DNA of 64,000 nucleotides from the NCBI RefSeq assembly GCF_910592395.1, contig NC_088311.1:25514646-25578645 (forward strand), written 5' to 3'. Below are positions 51,101 to 62,815 of this stretch, in pieces (position 1 is the stretch's first letter; every line of letters starts with the position of its first letter). The notes under the pieces are model-generated. The model saw only the letters and a program-made list of their open reading frames with translations, was not told the origin of the DNA and did no database searches. The stretch comes from Lineus longissimus (Eukaryota; Nemertea; Pilidiophora; Heteronemertea; Lineidae). A program made the position numbers and the translations under genes.

Positions 51101-54100
51101 CTGCCATAATCTGAATGAATGAGAGATGGTGCAAAGGTAACCAGGCAGCGTACTGTTCCCCTCCCGATGTCATGGTTTGTTGTACCTCCGATCTGATCTA
51201 TCTCTGTCGTTGCTAATGCCGCTGCTATTGGATTCCTACGAAACAGGCTGTGTGGCCGCCCCGTTTTGTTAGCGTGTATGCGCGAGCCAAGTCAGAGAGT
51301 GAGCTACACCGTGCTGTCATATCGGTTGCTCTCGTCCAGCCCCGCACTGGTGTTGTTCACTGAAATCATCATTGGCGCTCACAATGAGCATGAACCTTTT
51401 AGTTGAAACCACAATGCTTTGAATTGGATACCAAAAAGAAAGCTATCCATGGCGGAGATCCATTTACTGAGTGCGCTGATGGAAAATGCAGCGGTGATGT
51501 TGCGGGACCTCGTCATTCTGATGTGGGCAGCACAATACCTGCCTCAGATGATGTAATAGCATCAAACACTTCACTTCAATCATACCAGTAAGTGATCTAA
51601 AAGTCACGACTAAGCCCATTGATTAAAGACAATTAGTGAATTCGTGATAACTTATACAAAGCCACATTGAAAAATCCCCACTGAGGTTGTGTGGCTTATA
51701 GATCCTTTTCGGGAAGACGAATTATTTTAGAGAGGCGCGTTGTCGCTTGCACTTTAACAATGAGAAGGAAAGGACGTACACCAGTTCCCTCTGCAGTCAT
51801 TCAACATGGCAGTAAACTTGCCAGTATCGACTTGGAAATCTCGCGCGGCAGCAGCGAGGACGTTGTTTAAATCACCGATTCAAGCAATCACAACCTCCGC
51901 CTCTGCAAGTCAAATCGCGAGTCAAATGGGCAATTAGGCTCTGCCCACGCCATCTTAGATGATTGTGCCGTTAATGGCCAGATTCTACCTCGCCTGGATA
52001 CTGGAAAAGGTGAAGGTGTTCTGTCCCACCGGGATAAGAGCTTCTGCTCGGGCCCCTAACTAAATATCAACTCGCAACAGTATGTTATTACACAATGTAT
52101 TGAAACGTGGGAGCCATATTGTCAAGTGGACCACCAACAACCAGCAGAGATAATGACTCACGTTCTATAATCACTAAGAAAAACATGCGCAAGTTTCAAT
52201 TCGAGGCAAAAATCAAAATACACGTGTACTGATTGCAATGTGAAAAAGGCAATACGTCCAATGGAGACCAGGTTGAAATGAGCGATAATAGTTTGCCTCT
52301 GATCGACGGGACGTAGCTGTAATAAGCAGGCTGTCATTTCTAGTGCCAATAATACGTGGCTGAATAGTGGCAGTTTTGAATTGCGTCTATCGCACAACTG
52401 CATGGTTGTCTCACATCACAGGGCAATTAGAAACCTTGGTCTCACGGAGCAATTAGCAACTGAGGTGTCACAGGGCAATTAGCAATCTTGGTCTCAACCG
52501 AATTCTGAAAAAGCGTCATTGTCGGACCCTGCAATTTAAACCTTTAGGTTTTGAGCTATTTTTCTCATCATTCCGTCTATTCATTTCGTGGGCAGGCGAT
52601 CTGTATCCATTAGGTCAACTCAGTTTAGTAATTGAACGAATGACAATACAATATACTTTAGCAGCAATAAAGTATTGTAACATCCAGAATATGGAGACCA
52701 TTACAGTCAGCAAATGAATTGGTAAAAAGAGTTTGCCTGCAGCTTTATCTTAGGTAGAAGCTGTAAGTTTACAATCCTGTTGCCACTGAAATTGATTCTG
52801 GAAGCAAGCTTATTAAATTAGAGGAGATTGGTACCTGTCTTATGAACATCATGGAAGAATTATTCCCTCCACCATTTTCCTTCCATCCATGGTACTCAAT
52901 AGGTTAACATCCTCCACAAAACTTCCTCGTCGCTCGTTCACCTCTGAATCCTTGATCGTTTGCAACACGCAACCTAATCAAATAAGGACGATGAATAAAT
53001 GGTGCCAAATGGTCGCCTGCATGAAGCAATCACGTGATCGACCGAACCGCCGGAAGGTGGTTCAGGCACTCCCACCGCCGGAGCGGTCAGATGAATGAAA
53101 TCAGTATACAGTACTGCAAAATCAAAAAATGTTCTGATGCGGTTCAAAAACACCGTTGATTTTTAGGAAGCGCCTGAAAACGCTGGAAATTGCATAAGTC
53201 TTGGCATTTTGAATGTTGACACCAATTAAGCCAATTCGGAAGCCTTACCGCTTCGACAGGGAAGCGCCTACCACCGTACGTCTCAGCCGATAAACGCATG
53301 TGGGCATCGGCAGAAAACATTTGTCCTCGGACCAAGATTTCTGACCAGGTCGGGTGACGAACTTGTCTTCAATGCCAGCAACCGTTAGGGCCGGGACATT
53401 GAGTAAGTCATTGAAGGGGTATCTGAGACCCAATGCCAGGGCCGGGACATTGATTGAATGATTGAAGGAGGTCTCTGAGACCCAAACAGCTCGGTCTTGG
53501 TAGGATTCGCCTTCAGATTTATTCACCATCAGCCAGTCTTGGACTAAGGTCGTCCTTGATGTAGAACCCGTAGCATAGCTGAACTTATTAGAATGGCAAC
53601 ATGTAACTGGTTGTCGTTAGCATGCCAATTATGATGCGGACTGAGTAGCGCCTTAGGTTATCAGATGACCAACGGAATAATGTATCTAACAAACTCTGAA
53701 TGAAGATTGCTCTGACCTCGGGCATAGAATAATATCTGAAGAATCTCTTTGCCCCCCCCCCCCCCGCCAGGATTCGTAAATTACACGGGGTTGCGCATCA
53801 AAGTCGTCCAATTTGTATTTGTACTCGCCTTTGTCGGCAACCAGTATTAAAAGGAACATTCTGATACAAGACTTGGGTGGAGTGCCCGTTAAGTCTTCCA
53901 AAGTGGATGGCATGGCTAACATCAGGACCTACTGCGCATCGTTACGTATTGTGTTGAAGGAGGGAGCACTGATGTAATTCTAGTAATTACTACTATAGCA
54001 TGAAATCTGAGTTCTTCCACAACCACAATGCTTCTTACTCTCCAATGATATGCCCCCTATCTACTCCTCACACACAGCCAGGCTATACGATAGTTTTATT

Positions 54101-54892
54101 ACTGACACACACCATGAATGAAGGCACATCATAGCAAATTTGGTAGGATATAAATCATGGTTTAGTCCCAATCTGAGGTATTCACTTTCCAATATGTTGT
54201 GTGGCCGGTGTCGACCATGCATAAGGCACTGAGACGTTACATAGACGTTCACTTTTCACTCCTCACGCCTCATTATTCGCCGGTCATTGGTGAACCCAAG
54301 AATTAATAATTTTCAAAGCCAAAATTTTTTGGGGGCTAATGATGCTTTTGATTTTGAGGGGTTAGGGTTAGGGTTTTTTTGGGACTGATGATGTTTCTTC
54401 ATATTGAGGAGAAAAAAGTGAATTTCCTGGCCGTGCGGACAATGAGTAACGACGGTGGCCAATTTGTCTTCTCTTTCGTGTAATACATCAAGTGTACGAC
54501 TGTCCACAGCGTTGCCATACTCATATAAACAATGTGACAAAATGAGCCCGACCAGTTAAAAAATGATGAATAAAACCGTAAGAGCTGACAGCACAGCCTT
54601 GTTTACGCGTTCGCAAGGCCCATCTCGTGTGAGGCAGACTCCATCAATGTGGTATCGGGCTGACCATGATTGGCAATCAAAATACATGTATACTAAAATG
54701 CTATAAGATTGGCATGGCTGCAGGCATATAACTCACAGTGCTCAGTAGATCAAGCGAAGAAGGAATGGTGTGCCCCGTGCATAGCGTGAGTAAAATAATG
54801 AAATACACTATTTTGTGCTGTACTTACAAATCTATTTGTTTCTGGTATGGAGCTGTCAGTGGGGCTCTCCATAAGTGCCCGCTCCCTCAATT
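36109..54892 (-). CDS. Single-pass membrane protein with long cytoplasmic tail and PDZ ligand (5' part not resolved)
   Basis: Exons in transcript order: 54892-54828, 49461-49316, 44159-44028, 43002-42926, 41316-41130, 39247-39197, 38227-36109 (stop 36111-36109). All phases join, giving 924 visible residues. The second exon has a proline-rich juxtamembrane stretch, a 24-residue hydrophobic segment (L-I-T-I-V-V-L-I-A-G-V-V to V-I-L-F) and a basic stop-transfer C-K-Y-C-F-K-R-K-K, so the C-terminus should be cytoplasmic. The remaining 855 or so residues are Ser/Thr/Glu-rich and probably disordered, with basic phosphosite-like clusters (R-K-R-S-T-R-R-K-S-S), a twice-used T-T-S-F-E-S motif, and a T-T-E-V terminus that fits a class I PDZ ligand. 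The last exon alone encodes 705 residues. I do not recognise the family. The extracellular region lies upstream; 56760-56717 may be its next exon. A splice-site minisatellite overlaps the third exon. Confidence 0.85.
38228..39196 (-). other. Intron of the membrane-protein gene
   Basis: It separates the 51-nt exon from the large last exon. It contains a C-tract at about 38889-38901 and no other recognised feature. Confidence 0.6.
39248..41129 (-). other. Intron of the membrane-protein gene
   Basis: I see no additional exon, repeat array or element in this 1.9-kb intron. A short palindromic AAAGACTTTCAAAGTCTCCA at 39111-39130 has a near match at about 46393. Confidence 0.6.
41317..42925 (-). 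other. Intron of the membrane-protein gene
   Basis: Nothing coding is seen. The region around 41495-41565 (TTTTTGGACTGATGAT...TTGAG) resembles 54335-54410 and may be a diverged dispersed repeat. Confidence 0.55.
43428..44095 (-). repeat. Minisatellite carrying a 5' splice site of the membrane-protein gene, about 86 bp x 7
   Basis: Each unit carries about 60 nt of the juxtamembrane cytoplasmic exon (encoding roughly S-I-D-S-V-S-E-V-Q-N-L-F-S-N-E-E-R-S-S-S), its GA|GTAAGT donor and about 20 nt of intron. The authentic donor is at 44022-44027. Six more GTAAGT donors follow, near 43935, 43849, 43761, 43672, 43587 and 43499. Copies carry several substitutions, so this array is older than the NUP155 ones. 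Confidence 0.93.
44160..46750 (-). other. Intron of the membrane-protein gene, left part
   Basis: A run of 16 G lies at about 44290. A 114-codon minus-strand frame at 46319-46663 has no splice context or recognisable domain. Nothing else is seen. Confidence 0.5.
46755..47530. repeat. Minisatellite, 52 bp x about 15, intronic
   Basis: The unit is CATACGGGCGAGCCTACTCA plus TGACCCGCCATCATCGCCAC and CAACAGTGTAGA. Copies are nearly identical; a shortened variant (CAGCGAAATACGGG) occurs at both ends of the array. Confidence 0.97.
47531..49315. other. Intron stretch with repeat debris
   Basis: It holds a tRNA-like GGTTCGACTCCCGG B-box at about 48088 (possible SINE remnant), two copies of TACTGATTCCGGGCGTTCGA near 48235 and 48468, and dispersed repeat copy 2 at 48371-48456. 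A 10-base G run lies at about 49098. Confidence 0.5.
48371..48456 (+). repeat. Dispersed repeat, copy 2
   Basis: It matches 35513-35630 through TATCGAGAGGCGGAG and ATTGAAAACCACTGG, then CTGGATGGTTAAA. Confidence 0.65.
49462..54827. other. Large intron upstream of the transmembrane exon
   Basis: No exon is supported on the minus strand. Two plus-strand stretches look weakly coding: 49748-50021, and 51403-51588 between a TTTTAG and a GTAAGT. A short interstitial telomere-like run lies at 54357-54375, and a C-tract at about 53751-53764. Confidence 0.5.
54357..54375 (+). repeat. Short interstitial telomere-like repeat
   Basis: GGGGTTAGGGTTAGGGTTTT contains two to three TTAGGG units inside an intron. 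It is too short to say more than that it matches the animal telomere motif. Confidence 0.6.
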
Positions 54893-55489
54893 CTGTAAGA
54901 TAAAAGGCGAAAACCAACTTAATCACGTGAAATATGTTAGCTGTCTACAGCCATTTTCACGACAAAATGCAACTCTTTTGGAATTTGCATTCCCTTCTTT
55001 CGTGCATAACTCCAAAATCTAGAAGAGTAAAAAAATACTGACATTTTCATAAGCGTCAACGCATCACCGAGAATGAGTCTACTGGGAGGAGCGAGCAGCC
55101 GCATGTTGGCTTCAATAACCATGTGCAGTGCATATTTCTACAAGGGCGGGGGTGCATGCATGATTGCATTGTGCGACATCTGGCCTCATACGCTTACATT
55201 ATAATGTTTCGTTAAACAAGCTCTGCGAGATCCTGTCTCTAGGCAACCTATTGGTAATCTATGGTGGCTGACAGCATGGCCCGTTCCATATTGACGATTG
55301 TCTAGTTGCCTTTTCCCATTCATAAATTACGCCTACAGGAGTATCATGTTACCGATATAGATGAAACTGTTCGATGAAGATTCATGTAAAATAGCGTGGA
55401 TTCCTCTTTGCTTACCATTACTATGGCATGGCCTATCGCTAAGCCATGATGACAACAGACTTTCATCTGTAGCCTTTCATGGCGGGGTC

Positions 55490-56520
55490 ATAGCGTGCCA
55501 TGCCAGTCTTGTACCATGTTACACAACCACTGTACCTAAACATGATGACTTTTTGCCACGCCAGTCTTGTACCATGTTAGACAACCACTGTACCTAAACA
55601 TGATGACTTTTTGCCACGCCAGTCTTGTACCATGTTACACAACCACTGTACCTAAACATGATGACTTTTTGCCACGCCAGTCTTGTACCATGTTAGACAA
55701 CCACTGTACCTAAACATGATGACTTTTTGCCACGCCAGTCTTGTACCATGTTAGACAACCACTGTACCTAAACATGATGACTTTTTGCCACGCCAGTCTT
55801 GTACCATGTTACACAACCACTGTACCTAAACATGATGACTTTTTGCCACGCCAGTCTTGTACCATGTTAGACAACCACTGTACCTAAACATGATGACTTT
55901 TTGCCACGCCAGTCTTGTACCATGTTAGACAACCACTGTACCTAAACATGATGACTTTTTGCCATGCCAGTCTTGTACCATGTTACACAACCACTGTACC
56001 TAAACATGATGACTTTTTGCCACGCCAGTCTTGTACCATGTTAGACAACCACTGTACCTAAACATGATGACTTTTTGCCACGCCAGTCTTGTACCATGTT
56101 ACACAACCACTGTACCTAAACATGATGACTTTTTGCCACGCCAGTCTTGTACCATGTTAGACAACCACTGTACCTAAACATGATGACTTTTTGCCATGCC
56201 AGTCTTGTACCATGTTACACAACCACTGTACCTAAACATGATGACTTTTTGCCACGCCAGTCTTGTACCATGTTAGACAACCACTGTACCTAAACATGAT
56301 GACTTTTTGCCACGCCAGTCTTGTACCATGTTACACAACCACTGTACCTAAACATGATGACTTTTTGCCACGCCAGTCTTGTACCATGTTAGACAACCAC
56401 TGTACCTAAACATGATGACTTTTTGCCATGCCAGTCTTGTACCATGTTACACAACCACTGTACCTAAACATGATGACTTTTTGCCACGCCAGTCTTGTAC
56501 TATGAAGGACGGCAACTGTA
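55490..56520. repeat. Minisatellite, 58 bp x about 18, with higher-order structure
   Basis: The unit contains CCAGTCTTGTACCATGTTA, then ACAACCACTGTACC and AAACATGATGACTTTTTGCC. Diagnostic variants (CATGCC or CACGCC; TTACAC or TTAGAC) recur with a four-unit period of 232 bp over much of the array. Confidence 0.97.
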
Positions 56521-56716
56521 CCTAAACATGAAGACAACAGCCTTTCAACACGATCTCGCATGGGAACATCCGAAGTATAGGAATATGACTAGAAGAGAAT
56601 TGAAAACTCGATAGACAGTTACCATGGAAACAAGGATTTGCTATGACGTCAAGCAATTGAAGAGTGTAAAGTCGTTAGAAGGTGCACACAAGCAGGATCT
56701 GCAGGTGTGAGCTTAC

Positions 56717-56760
56717 CGTGCCGAGGAAGCTGCTGACTTGCACCAACTATTCGTACCATA
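56717..56760 (-). CDS. Tentative extra exon of the membrane-protein gene
   Basis: A 44-nt segment between an AACAACAG and a CACG|GTAAGC is open in the one frame that joins correctly to the exon at 54892, encoding M-V-R-I-V-G-A-S-Q-Q-L-P-R-H. The acceptor lacks a good polypyrimidine tract, so support is weak. The segment around its donor resembles 56860-56900, which has a GTGAGC, suggesting a local duplication. Confidence 0.3.
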
Positions 56761-58129
56761 CTGTTGTTTCGAGCATGGCCCGGTATTATTTCATAAATCA
56801 GACATTCTCGGTTATTGCAGCGTTAAGGAATAGGGGGTGGAGGTGTGAACCATGTTGACATGTATGAGCTCACTGTGCTGAGGAAACAGCTGAAACTCAT
56901 TGAGGTCAATGGAAACAACAAGCTGTCGTTTGAGATTGGTATCTTGTAATAGATCATTAGAACCTGCTAACTGTTTTACATTCATACCGTCGAGCATGGA
57001 CGAGAGAAGGACCAACAAGCCTAGAGCACGAATGTTCGGAATAACATGCTTTTCTACCAAAATCTCGACCCATGATGCGATAAGCTGAGTGCTTTGATTC
57101 TGAAGTTGTTCTCCCCACCACGTGGATCAAGAAATGTTTACTCACTCTCGGAAACGATGCTTAACTAGCTTGAAGTGATCATTCCATTTCAGTCATAAAG
57201 GCTTCCAACACTGGCGAACTAACAAAATGTTGACAGACAAATTTCAAAATGAACAGGTCGCAGCACTGGATGAAGAAGAAGAAAAAAATTGTTAGTTTGG
57301 ACACAAATCAATAACCTTCCCCAGCGTGTTGGCTCTGGAAGCCTAATAAGACAAATTTATTAATTGTATCAAAATCAGTAGACTTCCCCAGCTTGTTGGC
57401 TGGGGACGCCTTATAACGATAATGAAGAATTTTCATGGTTGATTAAAATCAAAAGGCTTTACCAACTTGTTGGCCGGGAATCTTAATTTCAAGACGTTGA
57501 ATACCACCATAGGCTACTGTAGTAGTATCAATGAAGACAAGAGACCTGATACGCATTGAGCGAGGATAGAATTCAGTGTTGCTTGCTCATATCTGGTCCT
57601 CGGCACCATCTGAGCTAAGGTTGGAGGCAAACTATAAATTATATTCTCATTTGAGGACACCTCTTCTGTCCGTATCCTGCAGACCAACAAGTCAGTCCAA
57701 TAAAGATATGAAATGCGTCATTTATATGATATGTGTTTCTTTAATGTAGAACATCGAAGTAGAACAGAGCGTAACCAGACTTGTGTTACCATCCTGCGAG
57801 GAGACAGATATGACCGATACACGAGTCATTATTCTAAAATACCTGGGTTTAGAATGAACCGCACATTACAGTGTAAATGCACTATGAGCCAATGAAGCCT
57901 CGTTTTGAATTCGGCGGTTATGGTTAGGCAACCATAATCGCCTGGGTTGGTGCAAAAGGGTGGAACCATTTCAAAAGCATTTAAAACCACATTTTTCGTT
58001 ATTTAATTTGAGATCTTCTAGAATAGAAATTGATACCTCACTGTCGGTATTGATTGTCTCACCAGAGCTAAAATATTGGCCAAAACCTCGGCTACGCAGT
58101 GGGATGAATGGCTGGTTACTCTGAGATGA
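56761..58129. other. Non-coding stretch
   Basis: Three loose copies of CTTCCCCAGC(G/T)TGTTGGCT lie near 57317, 57382 and 57455, spaced about 70 bp, an old diverged tandem repeat. No other feature is supported. Confidence 0.45.
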
Positions 58130-59135
58130 AAGTAACTCGAGTGCACCTCAAGATTGTATATCATCTGGAGATACAAAAGTCCCTCTCCTATAAGATATTG
58201 TACCAAACCCGGAGATTGTGTGATCATATCATGTATTTTGTATAGAGTGTGGGATCATATTGTATGGAAGCAACTCGAGTGCACCTCAAGATTGTATATC
58301 ATCTGGAGATACAAAAGTCCCTCTCCAATAAGATATTGTACCAAAAACGGAGATTGTGTGATCATATCATGTATTTTGTATAGAGTGTGGGATCATATTG
58401 TATGGAAGCAACTCGAGTGCACCTCAAGATTGTATATCATCTGGAGATACAAAAGTCCCTCTCCTATAAGATATCGTACCAAACCCGGAGATTGTGTGAT
58501 CATATCATGTATTTTGTATAGAGTGTGGGATCACATTGTATGAAAGCAACTCGAGTGCACCTCAAGATTGTATATCATCTGGAGATACAAAAGTCCCTCT
58601 CCTATAAGATATTGTACCAAACCCGGAGATTGTGTGATCATATCATGTATTTTGTATAGAGTGTGGGATCACATTGTATCAAAGCAACTCGAGTGCACCT
58701 CAAGATTGTATATCATCTGGAGATACAAAAGTCCCTCTCCTATAAGATATTGTACCAAACCCGGAGATTGTGTGATCATATCATGTATTTTGTATAGAGT
58801 GTGGGATCACATTGTATCAAAGTAACTCGAGTGCACCTCAAGATTGTATATCATCTGGAGATACAAAAGTCCCTCTCCTATAAGATATCGTACCAAACCC
58901 GGAGATTGTGTGATCATATCATGTATTTTGTATAGAGTGTGGGATCACATTGTATGAAAGCAACTCGAGTGCACCTCAAGATTGTATATCATCTGGAGAT
59001 ACAAAAGTCCCTCTCCAATAAGATATTGTACCAAACCCGGAGATTGTGTGATCATATCATGTATTTTGTATAGAGTGTGGGATCACATTGTATGAAAGCA
59101 ACTCGAGTGCACCTCAAGATTGTATATCATCTGGA
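58130..59135. repeat. Minisatellite, 138 bp x about 7.3
   Basis: The unit contains AACTCGAGTGCACCTCAAGA, AGATACAAAAGTCCCTCTCC and TGTGTGATCATATCATGTAT. Because 138 is divisible by three, a 46-residue repeating frame stays open over some copies, but TGA interrupts others. Confidence 0.97.
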
Positions 59136-60735
59136 GTCTCCTGTAAGATATTTGCACATTAGATAAATTACATCGACACAACACTCGCACTGTGTCTTGC
59201 AATGCTAAACCCTCTTCTATAAGATGAACGGGTGCATATCATTTAACTAATTATAGTCTTCGGTTTGGTATAAGTAATCACCAATCTTTTGTTTTGAAAG
59301 AGTTATTCAAGGAATGTTCATTGACGCGCCATGTCGTCTGTAGATGGAACAATGATCATTGTCATTGCTAATGAATGAGTACGTGCCAGCATATTCGATT
59401 CTGCGGCTTACAAATCAATAAGGGAGGCGGGTTTTTCACTTATGTGTGGTGAAGATGTGAATGAGGGATCATTTTCTCTCTTTTGAGTCGGTCACAGAAA
59501 GGCATTGGTATTGCCTATTGATTGACATGCTGTCCTCACTTTTCGTATCGATGAAGGAGACAGAGGCATATTCAGCTAAAACTGGAATCGCTTGGATATT
59601 TGGTGGTTTTCAGGTGTAGGACGATGATTCTAGTGAAGTTTTTGTTGATGAAGTTTTATGGATGTATAAGAACTCCTACTCGTGAATTGAGGAACTAATG
59701 ATCCGAAAGAGTTGTCTCCCTCTTGATTCTTTGATTCGGCTGGTCATCGTTTCAATTGTGGCTCATGCGAACTAGTGGAGGGAAGGCAACTCCTTCATGC
59801 ACTGAAAGGAATATATTAACATGGTCCAAATACAACGTCCCGAGTCCAAAATAGGCATGAACTTCAAGCACATGCTAACACGAACGGCCTCATAAGGTTG
59901 ATAAGGGAATGTCAATATTAGCGCATCATTCCACCTCGCCCTTACCCAAACTCGGGTCGGATTCATGGGCTGCAAGTACTATTAACTGTTAAGTGGCATA
60001 TGGGGGAAATATGACAAAATGCTTAAAAAGCACTGTCATGCCTTAGTTAGTTACATGTACATGTATTTGGTTTGCAAACACCATTTTGGACTTTTTTTAT
60101 TTTGAATAATATTAACTAACGGATTTCAGGTCGATTTTGAAATAGGAACTCCTTTTCTTGATTTCCTGGGGTGGAATGACCATGGTCTTACAGACAGTAA
60201 ACATGGCCGCATATATTTCACATTCTGACATGTTTCAGAAAAATGGCAATAAAACAAGTGAGAATCATTGGAATTTTTTAAAACTTATGCATAGAGCTAT
60301 CAATATATAAGAGTATGCTTATGGAAAGTTTTAAAAAAGTCCACCACTGATTTTTTTAAATCAGGAAAATGTATGTTTACAGAATGTACAGGGAATGTAC
60401 GTGAAATTTAATTGTGTACAGGGCCCACACATGGGGACAGCTGAGTATCAACGGGACCGATATCGGAAGACACATGCGACACAGGTTCAGGATATGCTTC
60501 TGGTCATTGTGGAAAGCTCTCTCACATTTTTATTGACGTTTGAATAATTATCCTTGTTGGAAGGTACTTTTCCTTGCCTGCCACACTGCTTCAGACGGTT
60601 TCAATCACTTCATATATTCGGCAGGCACCCACGCCGACTCTAACGAATTACCGGTACTGGGAACTTTGATATTTGAAATTGATTAAATCTAGATCAGATT
60701 CAACCAAGGAACTCGACGAAATACTTGTCTAGGCT
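59136..60735. other. Non-coding stretch, nothing recognised
   Basis: AT-rich sequence. I find no exon, RNA gene or repeat copy in 1.6 kb. Confidence 0.4.
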
Positions 60736-60739
60736 AACC

Positions 60740-62450
60740 TGCCACACGACCCAACTCAGACTGATTTGCTGTCAGACCGACTGGTTCAGAGTTGGGGTCC
60801 GATAAGCCGCGAGGCAGAGCGCTGCTTCAGAAATACGGGGCTGATGAGGCTGATCTGCTGTCAGACCCGACTGGTTCAGAGTTGGGGTCCGATAAGCCGC
60901 GGGGCAGAGCGCTGCTTCAGAAATACGGGACTGATGAGGCTGATCTGCTGTCAGACCCGACTGGTTCAGAGTTAGGGTCCGATAAGCCGCGAGGCAGTGC
61001 GCTGCTTCAGAAATACGGGACTGATGAGGCTGATCTGCTGTCAGACCCGACTGGTTCAGAGTTGGGGTCCGATAAGCCGCGAGGCAGAGCGCTGCTTCAG
61101 AAATACGGGACTGATGAGACTGATCTGCTGTCAGACCCGACTGGTTCAGAGTTGGGGTCCGATAAGCCGCGAGGCAGTGCGCTGCTTCAGAAATACGGGA
61201 CTGATGAGGCTGATCTGCTGTCAGACCCGACTGGTTCAGAGTTGGGTCCGATAAGCCGCGAGGCAGAGCGCTGCTTCAGAAATACGGGACTGATGAGACT
61301 GATCTGCTGTCAGACCCGACTGGTTCAGAGTTAGGGTCCGATAAGCCGCGAGGCAGTGCGCTGCTTCAGAAATACGGGACTGATGAGGCTGATCTGCTGT
61401 CAGACCCGACTGGTTCAGAGTTGGGGTCCGATAAGCCGCGAGGCAGAGCGCTGCTTCAGAAATACGGGACTGATGAGGCTGATCTGCTGTCAGACCCGAC
61501 TGGTTCAGAGTTAGGGTCCGATAAGCCGCGAGGCAGTGCGCTGCTTCAGAAATACGGGACTGATGAGGCTGATCTGCTGTCAGACCCGACTGGTTCAGAG
61601 TTGGGGTCCGATAAGCCGCGAGGCAGAGCGCTGCTTCAGAAATACGGGACTGATGAGACTGATCTGCTGTCAGACCCGACTGGTTCAGAGTTGGGGTCCG
61701 ATAAGCCGCGAGGCAGAGCGCTGCTTCAGAAATACGGGACTGATGAGGCTGATCTGCTGTCAGACCCGACTGGTTCAGAGTTGGGGTCCGATAAGCCGCG
61801 AGGCAGAGCGCTGCTTCAGAAATACGGGACTGATGAGACTGATCTGCTGTCAGACCCGACTGGTTCAGAGTTAGGGTCCGATAAGCCGCGAGGCAGTGCG
61901 CTGCTTCAGAAATACGGGGCTGATGAGGCTGATCTGCTGTCAGACCCAGACTGGTTCAGAGTTGGGGTCCGATAAGCCGCGAGGCAGTGCGCTGCTTCAG
62001 AAATACGGGGCTGATGAGGCTGATCTGCTGTCAGACCCAGACTGGTTCAGAGTTAGGGTCCGATAAGCTGCGAGGCAGAGCGCTGCTTCAGAAATACGGG
62101 ACTGATGAGGCTGATCTGCTGTCAGACCCAGACTGGTTCAGAGTTAGGGTCCGATAAGCCGCGAGGCAGTGCGCTGCTTCAGAAATACGGGGCTGATGAG
62201 GCTGATCTGCTGTCAGACCCAGACTGGTTCAGAGTTGGGGTCCGATAAGCCGCGAGGCAGTGCGCTGCTTCAGAAATACGGGGCGAGGCTGATCTGCTGT
62301 CAGACCCGACTGGTTCAGAGTTAGGGTCCGATAAGCCGCGAGGCAGTGCGCTGTTTCAGAAATACGGGGCGAGGCTGATCTGCCGTTAGACTCGATTGGT
62401 TCAGAGTTGGAGTTCGACAATCTCCGAAGCAATGCGCTGCTTCTAAAATA
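60740..62450. repeat. Minisatellite, 93 bp x about 18
   Basis: The unit contains GATCTGCTGTCAGACCCGAC, GGGTCCGATAAGCCGCGAGG and GCTGCTTCAGAAATACGG. It is GC-rich relative to its surroundings. The unit is 31 codons, so one plus-strand frame is open across several copies, but 1-bp indels near GTTGGGGTCC shift the frame. The right-hand copies are more diverged. Confidence 0.97.
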
Positions 62451-62479
62451 CAAGAGGAGGCTAATCAGCCGTCACACCC

Positions 62480-62815
62480 GCTGGCTGTACTCCTCAGGCC
62501 CTGTAGAGTGAGACAGTGACCCTCTCCAGTACATTATCTCAGGCCGTAGAATGAGACAGTAGCCCTCTCAGGTACATCATCTCAGGCCCTGTAGAGTGAG
62601 ACAGTAGCCCTCTCCAGTACATTATCTCAGGCCGTATAATGAGACAGTAGCCCTCTTAGGTACATCATCTCAGGCCCTGTAGAGTGAGACAATGATCCTC
62701 TCCAGTGCATTAGTTCAGGCCGTATAATGAGACAGTAGCCCTCTCAGGTACATCATCTCAGGCCCTGTAGAGTGAGACAGTGACCCTCTCCAGTGCATTT
62801 GTTCAGGCCTTGTAC
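62480..62815. repeat. Tandem repeat, about 88 bp (two 44-bp half-units) x 3.7
   Basis: Half-units alternate between CAGGCCCTGTAGAGTGAGAC and CAGGCCGTATAATGAGACAG, each followed by a CCCTCTC(C)AG block. Confidence 0.9.

Noticed and set aside
51403-51588. Possible plus-strand exon between TTTTAG and GTAAGT
   Set aside because: The frame is open and reads plausibly, but no partner exon was found on the plus strand and there is no recognisable domain.
58154-58825. Repeating 46-residue open frame
   Set aside because: It comes from the 138-bp minisatellite; stops appear in other copies and there is no gene context.
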